DNA of 64,000 nt from Gammaproteobacteria bacterium (GTDB taxonomy: Bacteria; Pseudomonadota; Gammaproteobacteria; HTCC5015): positions 248,001 through 312,000 of the forward strand of contig JANQRI010000005.1 in NCBI GenBank assembly GCA_028284675.1, given 5' to 3'. Of this stretch, positions 37,801 through 46,067 are shown one piece after another. Position numbers and translations under genes: made by a program. Each line of letters begins with the position of its first letter. The stretch's first letter is position 1. The notes under the pieces were generated by a model. It worked only from the letters and a program-made list of their open reading frames with translations, searched no databases and had not been told where the DNA came from.

Positions 37801-39215
37801 ATCTTTCGAGAGCAGTATTGGAAAATGTTGATTTTACAGATGCTAATTTATCTGGTACTGATTTTAGTAATCTCCGAGTGGGGACTATTAGAATCAACCA
37901 GGCAGCTTTGAATACTCACCCTGGTTTGGAAACTATCATCCGTGAGCAGGGCGGTATTATTGTTGAAGAGCAAGCGGAAGTGAATCAGGATCAAGGTGAA
38001 GTTGCCTCTGGTTCACCTGAGGTTGGTACAGACGCTAATCAAACCACCGATAGTCTGACGTCACCTGCATCCGATCAAACAACGCAGTCTAACGATAATC
38101 CGATTGTTAAACAGTTTGGCACAAATAACGAAGACAGCACCGTCAGCACTCAACTACCGGGTGGATCATCCGGGCCGGATAATCAGCCTGGTTATACACG
38201 CTTCAACATCAACGGTTTTGAGCAGGATGAAAATCAGCACGGTGGTTTTAGTGCGAAGCCGACCGTGACCTTGCCACAAAACCCAGTTGAGAGCTTTCAG
38301 CAAAACAATCGACCACAAACCGATAATGCTTATAAAGCTTTACCCACTGCAATACGCTCAGTGTTAACCGCCGAACGCTATGCGCAACTTGATTTAAGTG
38401 CGGATGACATTCAAACACGTTTTAATCGTTTTCAAAACCTGCATCCGAAAATCAGAGCCGGTATTGAATTCAATGATTTTGCCGGTTGGGATGATCAAAT
38501 CATACGCCAACTGGAGCGTAATTCAGCACACGAAACCCGTCATGATGTGGAAATAAACTATCACCAGCAACAAACCCTAACCGCGCAGCAACTGGCCGAT
38601 AGCCAAAACCAACTTGCGCAGGCTCAGCGACAGCAAGCCGAAGCGATAGCAGCCGCTCAGATATCAAAGCCGCAACCGCCGGGTTTTGTTGCCGAACCAA
38701 TTCAATCCGCTGCACCTCCGGCACACTGGGTTGGTGATCAAACACAGATTTTTCCCGCTAATGCGCAAAACAATATTGTGAGCACTAATCTTCGCAAAAC
38801 CGGTGATTCCATACCGCAACACACAATCAAATCAGCCGTGCCGATGGTGACCCTGTCTGGTAAAACCGGCAGCCTGGTAAAACAATATCAGAACCAAACC
38901 AACAGCATTCCCCGTTACCTTTATATGAACACCGCTGGACAGTTACAGCTACATGCGGTGGTTGAAAAAGGTACGCAGCTGGATGCTGTTGCGATACCGG
39001 TGCATATTCATAAAGCACCCATCAATGCGTCGGCCACGGCATACACAAACCAGGGCTGGACTGGTGTGCCGCAGTTAAGTGAATTGCAGAAGACCGCAGT
39101 CGATGCACATATCCGCATACAACAAACCAACATCGCGCCGGTGATGCCGGTACCGGCACCCGCTGTGCCTGCACCATCGCTGAGTGCACCAGCAAAAGTG
39201 CCGGTGTTGCCTTAA
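34881..39215 (+). CDS. Giant modular protein B: leader, two beta-type domains, pentapeptide repeats, shared C-terminal cassette
   Basis: Family unknown. From ATG 34881 it has 1444 residues; the start is fixed by the match with gene C (both begin M-T/S-EISG.GPY.SP). An in-frame upstream extension to 34803 is non-coding by comparison. Order: leader (1-40); module with GTYYVENGVLTEAG (~65); two copies of a ~150-residue domain with the pattern P.V.PL.IDQP..L..GEQY.I.N (near 289 and 563), each followed by a helical stretch; pentapeptide repeats (~839-1000, e.g. ADLRGVDLGESILKNVSFKG); shared linker (~1053-1130); and a C-terminal cassette (~1130-1444) like that of A, with a Gln-rich coiled coil, ending VPVLP. 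No signal peptide or membrane segment is visible. Confidence 0.87.
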   Translation: MTEISGPGPYSSPIHIPEPSGPAVNTFGRQVQLVAQTSPGEAPDQTPSGDWTPAQQTAVTRVLSGTYYVENGVLTEAGRIAVGDRRQALQQQFSASIVTPELAAQAVLVWDFVNDRVTLTPEIATEINAYQSSVKSLQANGVSENNLHTEFASRLIQSTEDSLQQNLTLLLQLLGTDETQFGFSQLDVADSRMSVFQLYNQAANAEARLEGMIQYASSKLPIIEAVLHVAEFLGRDYVNSGQLDKWREDLQGSQKTFTELIYEAALDGQTLHSISVDTIVQNASANIPVVEPVSLTEPQTILPGEKYAILNQEHLIKTLIEAFGMTYGTPMIHVEIQNQNHKTIGGFRVAWGGNGIGGTNYYKLDSLQALPAESQLFDGGPENADYYGFLPTHIPLKDGTQPALMELLRQLNASGQPQVARLLVSSGDALPTSLPVAAKSRELSVLLPVEPFKTIGEAADFIAEHKEGITPAMLRTPAFRQHFMPLIESHLGSDPNTAAVDQFILKLYWLPRALPGTPTPLQLNKWQRGLAVHGLELDEVLFDMVVPGKVLIFDQVLERIGKLPAVQPLRIDQPTALLENEQYEILNNGNLLEALLGSFNEDKNAAYYVKLLDQNGNTVSDFKVTPDNVINTTEDIANITALELEDGLKFSLGDILKHRDQGELWVPRILISKNGEAFYQLPSNYDDWGFDHGWLPGKAEGQEGPRERPEPGVFNNVNDIARFLSATLTTDPFPPALMRAPWFAGRVADMVNNLIGSTADPVETRQVRDALVLKLDALQHQWELIEPHYRTLMHMLASVTGISAEAPVLETAAQQNSAADRPDFSGQIFDEASELQAALDVHNSLIGANFVEADLAGLDLSERTVDQANFSRAFLNNVNWTDASAVDAVFHSAGLAGADFIRTDLTAADFTGAVMYSAAIKEANLTNATLLLADLHFAKMTDANLQGADLRGVDLGESILKNVSFKGANLAGADLSRAVLENVDFTDANLSGTDFSNLRVGTIRINQAALNTHPGLETIIREQGGIIVEEQAEVNQDQGEVASGSPEVGTDANQTTDSLTSPASDQTTQSNDNPIVKQFGTNNEDSTVSTQLPGGSSGPDNQPGYTRFNINGFEQDENQHGGFSAKPTVTLPQNPVESFQQNNRPQTDNAYKALPTAIRSVLTAERYAQLDLSADDIQTRFNRFQNLHPKIRAGIEFNDFAGWDDQIIRQLERNSAHETRHDVEINYHQQQTLTAQQLADSQNQLAQAQRQQAEAIAAAQISKPQPPGFVAEPIQSAAPPAHWVGDQTQIFPANAQNNIVSTNLRKTGDSIPQHTIKSAVPMVTLSGKTGSLVKQYQNQTNSIPRYLYMNTAGQLQLHAVVEKGTQLDAVAIPVHIHKAPINASATAYTNQGWTGVPQLSELQKTAVDAHIRIQQTNIAPVMPVPAPAVPAPSLSAPAKVPVLP

Positions 39216-39295
39216 AAAGCTTGGGATATAACATCATTTCAATTAACCGCATAAGTTTAACAGGGGGAATCTCGTCCGTATGATGCGCAAAGATC

Positions 39296-39530
39296 TGCCG
39301 AACTTGTCGAGTAAAACCGACAGGATGTCGGTTTTAGCGCCGCCAGGTCAGGACGGCCTGTGGGCGCGACACGTTACAAGTTCGCCAGACCGAGGTTACG
39401 CACACAGCACTTTGCGCTGTGTAAGCGCGCATCATTCAGGACAAGTTTTGATGAACATGGATGTTCGAATGCCGCGTGCGCAGGGATGCGCAAGAGCGGC
39501 GAGTGGTTCTTTTAAAAGAAAGTCACTCGG
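39296..39530. repeat. Palindrome-rich intergenic repeat, copy 2, inverted relative to copy 1
   Basis: Lies in the 581-base gap between giant genes B and C. Read on the plus strand it matches the reverse complement of 34491-34701: AACTTGTCGAGTAAAACC, the hairpin around ACCGACAGGATGTCGGT, the AGGTCAGGACGGCCTG hairpin, the CACAGCACTTTGCGCTGTG hairpin and finally TTCTTTTAAAAGAAAGTCAC. It has an extra ~50 bases near 39450-39500 including ACATGGATGT-like inverted sequence. An open frame across it (39280-39669) is not credible as a gene. The rest of the gap to 39684 shows nothing recognisable. Confidence 0.72.
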
Positions 39531-39684
39531 CAAACGGTCTGAAGAACTTACTATTGCAACTGAAGTTCCACCATCGTGGCACGATGTTGGCCGAGACCTC
39601 GCAATGTCAAAATTAAATTTATACCCAAATCTGCCTAATAATCTCATCTGGATATTTTGCTCTGTGTAAGCGCTAGCGTACACC

Positions 39685-39796
39685 CATCTATCACTTTCGT
39701 TAAGCCGTTGACCGTTGGTTATATTGCCGCTTACGGGGCAATTTCCGACAATGCAGGGGTCAAAAACCAGCAAATCCAGCATAAGCAAAATCAGGC
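39685..39796 (+). promoter_or_regulatory. Conserved 112-bp leader block upstream of giant gene C
   Basis: The partner of 34769-34880: same length, no gaps, about 89% identity by eye. The hairpin ATTGCC (39723-39728) / GGCAAT (39737-39742) is kept while two of its loop bases differ. The identical core TTTCCGACAATGCAGGGGTC and the pre-start AAAATCAGGC are conserved too. The block is upstream of the second gene with the same protein leader, so leader DNA and leader protein appear to have been copied as one unit. Confidence 0.6.
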
Positions 39797-42700
39797 ATGA
39801 GCGAAATCAGCGGCCTAGGCCCCTATAACAGCCCATTGAATTCACCCGAGCCATCCGGCCAGGCGGTGAATGTATTTGGTCGCAACCTGCAGCTGTATGC
39901 TCAGGCCAGTGGCGATGACCACAGCTGGACCGCAGAACAACACAAAAAAGTCACCAGAATATTGCAGGGCACCGCTTATGTGGATGCTGGGGGCAAACTC
40001 AATAAGGCCGGTGAAGATACGGTCAATGCACGAATAACGGGTTTAGGTGAAAGGCATATTGCTTTATCGCCGGACGAAGTGGCTTATGGCATCCTGGCGG
40101 AACAAAGCCCGAACGAGTCAATTTCAGCTTTAAGGATAAAGCAGTCCGGCGTTATGTATAAAAAAGCGATACGGCTCACTTTGTTTCAGGACCTTGATAC
40201 ATTTTCCCGCCGGGATGGTTTTGATCAATTGCATTCACTGCAGCGCTATCAGAAAATTCAGGAACGTTATGGCTTAGGTGAAGATAACACATTGAGTGTG
40301 CTGGATGCTGTTGCAGGACATAAAGAACTAAGAGAAAAACTATTTCCGATCAGTGCCAATGCATTTATCAGGGATCTTGGATCGGGCGCCTCAGGTAATA
40401 ATCTTACATGGCTGGTCATGAGTGTGTTTTTCGATTTTTTTCATGAACCTCATTTGCTGGAAGGTAATGCTGATAGCAGCACGGATTTGACGAATATCCG
40501 CTCAGTGACGACCGTGAATATGTATCCTCAATTGATCTCCGATCTGGGTAATGTATCGCAGGCCGGCAACCTATATACCTATGAGTTGTTGCGCAGAGGG
40601 ATTAAGCATATTTCGGATGATGGATTGGCTGTTATTAACCAGTTTATACGGGGTGAGGAATTGCCGACGCCAGAAGTATTTGCAAAGTGGTTAAATAATT
40701 TTAAGCAGCAAGGACTGACGCACTCGGCCTCAGGGCAGGCTGATATGGAGAGCCTGGAAATATTATATCAGCAGGCAGTCACGCTGCAGAGCGGCAATAT
40801 ACTGCAGGAGGCACAGGCATCTCAACTGATTGAAGAAATGCGTGATGTGTTGCAGGCGATTTACGAGCGTAACTTTCCGGATATTACCGCAGTTGAACTT
40901 AAACAACAGTATCTGACCGGTCAGGCAATTCGACACTTGACCGGCACCAATGAGCAGCATCGTGAAGCGGTCACAGCATTTCAGCAATCCGGGACATTTG
41001 CGACACTTAAAACCATTGCGCGTAAATTATGGGATTGGGCTGATCGTACACCGATGCCGGCTTATAAAGCTGTTAAAGCAATGTATGATCAGCTCGAATC
41101 ACAATACCCGGAAAGTCTGTTTGAAAATGCTGCTGAAGCTGCAAACCTGAGTTTTGCGTATTTACGCGGTGATATTGATGCTGCCGGTTTTATTGAGGGT
41201 GTGTATCAGCAGTTGGCTAAAACCAGTCAGCATCTATACTTTTTGCAGCCAGAATATATATATGCTGCTTATGGCGATGGAGCGTTCACTAATCCACAGT
41301 TTATCGGTATGCTTCAAAGTGTCATGCTGGATCAGCTTAAAAATTCACAGCGAGCTGCAGCCGGGCAGCTCGCAAACAACGTTGCAATAAACTCGGTATC
41401 ATCGCAACAACAGGCACCGCCTGAGGCAGAGCAGAGATTGCAAAATCTGCAACAGCAGATATATCAACAAACCGGTGCTGAGCAGTGGCTAAGTGTTACC
41501 GGCGAGTTAGAGGGTACTCCATATCTTACGGGTAATAAGCTCAACGAAAAGGGCCGGCAGGCGATCGCATTGCAGGCAGCCAAATTAAAAATCCAGTTCC
41601 CGGAATTTGAACTGCCGTTGCGGTTTGCGGCAACAGCTGCATATGTTGAATACCATAATCAATATACAGGTGAGCAGCGCTCCACGATCGAACTGGACAG
41701 GGTTTTGGCGGTTAGTCAGCCATACAGCCGGCAATTGGCTCGTTTGCAGGAGTTGCAGGGCTTACTGCAGCAACTGGGAATGACGGTGCAGGAATTGGTT
41801 AATGCCAGTCAGGGTGAAGTTACGATCACACAGCAGGCCGGCGCTGAAGCTGAAACGCAGGTCTATTCCATACAGCAATATATGGCAGCATTGCTTGCAG
41901 ATACAAACTATCCGGCAGCCGAGTTGATTAATTTGGCAAAGGAGCAACCTGCTCTCAAAAAAAATGAACAAGCTGCAGCCGGTAAGCAATCAAGCCGGGT
42001 TGCGATGATCGCAGCATTTACCAATACTCATCTTGAGCAGGTTGTGCAATGGGAAGCTCAGCTTAAACCGACCGGTTTGACATTAAATTCTATTCTACAG
42101 ACTGTTGAGTCGCTGTCCGTCGATGCCGTTGATAAAGCAGTTGCGGTTGAAGTGAAGGCGTATCAGGATAAGCAGGAAGAAATCAGTAAACAGGTGCAAA
42201 AGTTTTTGCACAGCGATGATGTCCCTGCTGAAATCAAAGACCGCTGGCAGCAAGTGCTTGCAGTGAATAATACAGAATCAATGACTTTTCTGGTTAACCA
42301 TATTCAACGGGGCCGGGAGCTGACTCTTAATGCGGTTGGCAAAGCCATTGGCCCATTGCCGGCAGTGAAACCTTTGCAAATCGATCAGCCTGTAAAGCTG
42401 GTTCCGGGCGAGCAGTATGCAATTGTTAATACTGATCCGGTAAACACAGTTAATCAGCTATTACTCTCGATGCAGATTTCCGGAAATTCACCGGCTTTTC
42501 ATATACGCCTGGAAACCGCTGACGGCCGTGATGCTGTAAATCCTGTCAATGAGAACAACAGCAAAAAATCTGCGACGTTTCAGGTGTATTGGCATGGTGA
42601 TGACCCGGATTTAGGTACCCAGTATTTCACTTCTGCAGGCGGCATACTGCAAATGCAGGCATCCTCATATGAGCGTGTGGTGCCGGTATTACAGACCAAT

Positions 42701-45700
42701 CAGGGTGGTATGTCATTAAATGAATTTTTACAGCTCAAGCAGGAGAATGGGCGGCCATTAGTTGCACGACTGATTGTATCGAACGCGGAAACTGTGATTC
42801 GAAATCGCGGTGGCATGCTTATGGAGGACTCGAAGGGCAGAGAAAGTACTTTATATAATCTTCCGACCGAAGTTCAGATCTCAGAACTGGTGCAGGCACT
42901 GGATGCTGCAAATATCCAGACTGTAGACAAACTATATATGTTTCTGACCGGCGATGAAGCCGGTAAGCGTGCAACTGCGGCAATGATGCGAGCTGAGCCG
43001 GTCGCAATCCGCATATGGTCATTATATAACGATAGGTTCCAGAGTGCATCTACGGTTGATGAACTAAATAAGCAAAAACAGAAAGTGAATAAAGTATTGT
43101 CGCAAATCAACCCGGCAACCCAGAAGCAGGGTTTGGCCGAGTTAAAACAGCAGGCATACAATGATCGTCTGCGACAATTGGTCACAAACGGTGCTGTGCT
43201 GGAAGGTGCCAGACTGGCAATGGCGGATTTGAGTGATCTGGATTTATCAGGCATGCGTTTGCAGGGACTGAGTGCGATAAATAGTATTTTTGCGGGTGCA
43301 AAGCTGCAAGATACATTGTTGACAGACTCAATATTATTGGATGTTGATTTTACCCGGACAGATCTGCGCAATGCCAAGCTGATTCGCGCAGACCTTAAAG
43401 GCAGCCGTTTAAACGGTGCCGACATGACAGGTGCGGACTTATCCGGCGCGAATTTAGAATATCTGGATTTGCGTGAAACGGTTTTGACGGGTGTGCAATA
43501 CGATGACAAAACCAGTTGGGATGGCGCATTGCTGACCGATGCGCAAAGGCAGGCATTGGGTTTGGATGCAGAAAGATTGTTGACGCCTTATGGGCCGTTA
43601 AACCAGGTGGTCTGGGGAGATACTCTGCAAACATCCGGCTCGGATACACCGCTGCCGACACAGCCGGCTGCTGCAACCACTTCCAACGGTTTGATGGACC
43701 TATGGAAGCTGCGAAACCTGCAGAGTGCTGCGGCTGAAACGCCTTCTGATAGAGCAGATACCCAATATCCGGGCTTGCGGCATGCGATAACCGAATATAC
43801 GCTCGGCCATTTGCCGCTTGCGATGCACGGTTATGGGCCGGAAATGTGGACCGGTCACGGCGCTATTGAAGATGCCGGCGGCTATGAATGGTTTTTGGGG
43901 CCACCTGAGCCGGATGCTGGTTATACATTGAGTATGATGTCAGCTGCTAAACTAAATATGAAGATGTCCGGAAATACAGCTCTAACAGATAAGGGCTTTA
44001 AACCCGAAGATTTTGGCACAGAAATTTTGGCGCTAAAATATCTTGGTTTGCACGATTCCCTGCCGGTGTATATCGTTGCACTGAACCGCAATGCCGATTC
44101 TGCTTTTCGGAATTTGCCGGAAGAAATTCGTGCCGATGCTAATTTTACTGCTGAGGATGTTAAATTTATTAGAGGCAGAATCCAGGATTTAGTTACAGGG
44201 TTTTTGAATGCAGGCCTGGGAGTTTCACCCCGAAATTACACTGAAAATGCCCGGCTTATAATAGCGCGTGATCAGCAGGGCCGTGTTTCAGAAGTCAAGT
44301 TAAGTAACCCTAGTATCACTGATCTGAGTTTATCAGGGAAAGAAAAGGCCGCAGCTGCGATAAATACGCTTGCAGAAATAGAGGTTGGAGAATATTTTTC
44401 AGATTTGAATGCGCAGGAATGGCAATATCTTAAAGAGCAACGTAATTTTACAAAAGCGAATTTTATTGAAACTGTTAATAATCTGGTAAAAAATTTGGGT
44501 TTAGAGAGCAGTAAAGTGCAGGTGAGCCAAAAGATTGCTGTGCTGAATTTCATTTATTTGAGTATTAACAGTTTTCCTGAGTCGTTAGCCGAGATGCTTA
44601 AAACCCTGGTGCAGATAGGTGTGAAAGCCAGTGGCTTGACTGCAGAAGACTTAAGAAGTGGTTTGCAGCCCGGAGTGTTTGAGCATTTGGGATTAGCAGA
44701 AGTGTTTAACGAGGAAGCCGGCCAACAGAGTTCAAGCGGCTCAGATGCATCAAGAGCAGCAGATAACTCAGGTCAAACCACCGACAGCCTGGCACCGCCA
44801 GCAACTGAAAAGGCAGAGCAAGCAAATCAATCCAGTGATAACCCGGTCGTTAAACAGTTTGGCACAAATAACGAAGACAGCACCATCAGCACGCAATTGC
44901 CGGGTGGATCATCCGGGCCGAATAATCAGCCTGCTTATACCCGCTTCAATATCAACCGTTTACAACAAGATGAAAATCAACCCGGTGGTTTTAGCGCGAA
45001 GCCGTCTGTTGCCCCATTGCCTGCCAATTTGGCAGAGAGCTTTCAGCAAAAAAATACACCGGGTGCCGAACAGGCTGCGCTAAAAGCCGATTTGTATCAA
45101 AAACTACCGGCAGCCGTACAACAGCATATTTCGCTGGATGAGTTTCAGGGCTTGGATATATCAGCAGTCGATCTGCCGCACATCTATATCGAGTACATGA
45201 ACCTGCATGCCGATGTGCGCGGCACTGACCAATCCCCCCAGTTTAAGTTGATCGACTATATTGCTTACCCCAAAGCGATGCGCGATACGCTGCTGGTCAA
45301 TTCAGCAAGCGCAAAGCACACCGATGCAAAAGTAGCTGCTTATAATGCGCAGGCGAAAATCTATCAGCAACAGGCAGCAGAGATAACCAAAATCACGGCG
45401 CAGATACAAAAACAGACGGCTCAGTTAGCACAATCAACACGAGCGATCCAACAACAAAACAGTGTTACTGCAGAATGGATTAATTTACAGCAAAACCGTC
45501 GTCCGGCACAGATTCCGGGTGATGTAACCGGCACAGTCACTGCGGTTAAAAATAACATACAATCCAGCTCACCAAACACCTACAGCATCAACGCCGGCAC
45601 CCGGGTCAGTAGCGAACCCACTCCGGCCGGTTACATTAGTCTGAATGGCCGAAGCGGCCCAGTGATGAGTTTGTATCCGAATGCCTACAACATGCCGCCG

Positions 45701-46063
45701 TATGTCTACCAAAAAGACAGTCAGGGGCATATGGCATTACATGTGGTGGTGAACACAACGGGCCAGGGCTTAAGCCTGCAAAAAGTCTCACCGGATTTGA
45801 TTAAAGCGCCGGCAAATGCACAGGCAACCACACATCAACAAAACCAATGGCACAATGTGCCGAAGTTAAGCTACAGTCAACACCAGACCTTAAGTGCATT
45901 GTATAAAATCCCGCAGCCGCAACTCGATAGCATTAATCCGTTAAACAATAAAACCGGCTCATCGTCACAGCCGGCTCCCCTCAGTCCGGTGATTCCAGCG
46001 CCGGTTAACAGTTCTGCTCCTGCACCGGTTACTACTCCGGTGAATGTGCCGGTGCTGCCCTAA
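39797..46063 (+). CDS. Giant modular protein C (2088 aa): leader, beta-type domain, pentapeptide repeats, shared linker and related C-terminus
   Basis: Family unknown; the largest gene of the window. Order: leader MSEISGLGPYNSP; a module with GTAYVDAGGKLNKAG (~55), repeated near 570 as GTPYLTGNKLNEKG; long helical Gln-rich stretches; one copy of the IDQP..L.PGEQYAIVN domain (~855); pentapeptide repeats (~1129-1242, e.g. ADLKGSRLNGADMTGADLSG); a unique region (~1245-1650); the shared linker (~1659-1735), nearly identical in DNA to that of B; a coiled-coil stretch (~1840-1890); and a diverged C-terminus that still keeps SLNGRSGPVMSLYPN-type sequence and ends VPVLP. No signal peptide or membrane segment is seen. 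It ends four bases before the convergent aguA. Confidence 0.87.
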   Translation: MSEISGLGPYNSPLNSPEPSGQAVNVFGRNLQLYAQASGDDHSWTAEQHKKVTRILQGTAYVDAGGKLNKAGEDTVNARITGLGERHIALSPDEVAYGILAEQSPNESISALRIKQSGVMYKKAIRLTLFQDLDTFSRRDGFDQLHSLQRYQKIQERYGLGEDNTLSVLDAVAGHKELREKLFPISANAFIRDLGSGASGNNLTWLVMSVFFDFFHEPHLLEGNADSSTDLTNIRSVTTVNMYPQLISDLGNVSQAGNLYTYELLRRGIKHISDDGLAVINQFIRGEELPTPEVFAKWLNNFKQQGLTHSASGQADMESLEILYQQAVTLQSGNILQEAQASQLIEEMRDVLQAIYERNFPDITAVELKQQYLTGQAIRHLTGTNEQHREAVTAFQQSGTFATLKTIARKLWDWADRTPMPAYKAVKAMYDQLESQYPESLFENAAEAANLSFAYLRGDIDAAGFIEGVYQQLAKTSQHLYFLQPEYIYAAYGDGAFTNPQFIGMLQSVMLDQLKNSQRAAAGQLANNVAINSVSSQQQAPPEAEQRLQNLQQQIYQQTGAEQWLSVTGELEGTPYLTGNKLNEKGRQAIALQAAKLKIQFPEFELPLRFAATAAYVEYHNQYTGEQRSTIELDRVLAVSQPYSRQLARLQELQGLLQQLGMTVQELVNASQGEVTITQQAGAEAETQVYSIQQYMAALLADTNYPAAELINLAKEQPALKKNEQAAAGKQSSRVAMIAAFTNTHLEQVVQWEAQLKPTGLTLNSILQTVESLSVDAVDKAVAVEVKAYQDKQEEISKQVQKFLHSDDVPAEIKDRWQQVLAVNNTESMTFLVNHIQRGRELTLNAVGKAIGPLPAVKPLQIDQPVKLVPGEQYAIVNTDPVNTVNQLLLSMQISGNSPAFHIRLETADGRDAVNPVNENNSKKSATFQVYWHGDDPDLGTQYFTSAGGILQMQASSYERVVPVLQTNQGGMSLNEFLQLKQENGRPLVARLIVSNAETVIRNRGGMLMEDSKGRESTLYNLPTEVQISELVQALDAANIQTVDKLYMFLTGDEAGKRATAAMMRAEPVAIRIWSLYNDRFQSASTVDELNKQKQKVNKVLSQINPATQKQGLAELKQQAYNDRLRQLVTNGAVLEGARLAMADLSDLDLSGMRLQGLSAINSIFAGAKLQDTLLTDSILLDVDFTRTDLRNAKLIRADLKGSRLNGADMTGADLSGANLEYLDLRETVLTGVQYDDKTSWDGALLTDAQRQALGLDAERLLTPYGPLNQVVWGDTLQTSGSDTPLPTQPAAATTSNGLMDLWKLRNLQSAAAETPSDRADTQYPGLRHAITEYTLGHLPLAMHGYGPEMWTGHGAIEDAGGYEWFLGPPEPDAGYTLSMMSAAKLNMKMSGNTALTDKGFKPEDFGTEILALKYLGLHDSLPVYIVALNRNADSAFRNLPEEIRADANFTAEDVKFIRGRIQDLVTGFLNAGLGVSPRNYTENARLIIARDQQGRVSEVKLSNPSITDLSLSGKEKAAAAINTLAEIEVGEYFSDLNAQEWQYLKEQRNFTKANFIETVNNLVKNLGLESSKVQVSQKIAVLNFIYLSINSFPESLAEMLKTLVQIGVKASGLTAEDLRSGLQPGVFEHLGLAEVFNEEAGQQSSSGSDASRAADNSGQTTDSLAPPATEKAEQANQSSDNPVVKQFGTNNEDSTISTQLPGGSSGPNNQPAYTRFNINRLQQDENQPGGFSAKPSVAPLPANLAESFQQKNTPGAEQAALKADLYQKLPAAVQQHISLDEFQGLDISAVDLPHIYIEYMNLHADVRGTDQSPQFKLIDYIAYPKAMRDTLLVNSASAKHTDAKVAAYNAQAKIYQQQAAEITKITAQIQKQTAQLAQSTRAIQQQNSVTAEWINLQQNRRPAQIPGDVTGTVTAVKNNIQSSSPNTYSINAGTRVSSEPTPAGYISLNGRSGPVMSLYPNAYNMPPYVYQKDSQGHMALHVVVNTTGQGLSLQKVSPDLIKAPANAQATTHQQNQWHNVPKLSYSQHQTLSALYKIPQPQLDSINPLNNKTGSSSQPAPLSPVIPAPVNSSAPAPVTTPVNVPVLP

Positions 46064-46067
46064 AGTT

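Noticed and set aside
39280..39669. Open frame of 129 codons between giant genes B and C
   Set aside because: It runs through the palindrome-rich repeat, has no ribosome site, and the equivalent region before gene B is not open. It is a by-product of the repeat.
43180..43520. Qnr-like gyrase-protecting protein
   Set aside because: The pentapeptide block is short and embedded in a 2088-residue protein; nothing specific to Qnr is visible.
30929..46063. Polymorphic toxin or contact-dependent inhibition system
   Set aside because: No variable C-terminal toxin, no immunity genes, no secretion signal or filamentous repeats; the constant part is at the C-terminus instead.
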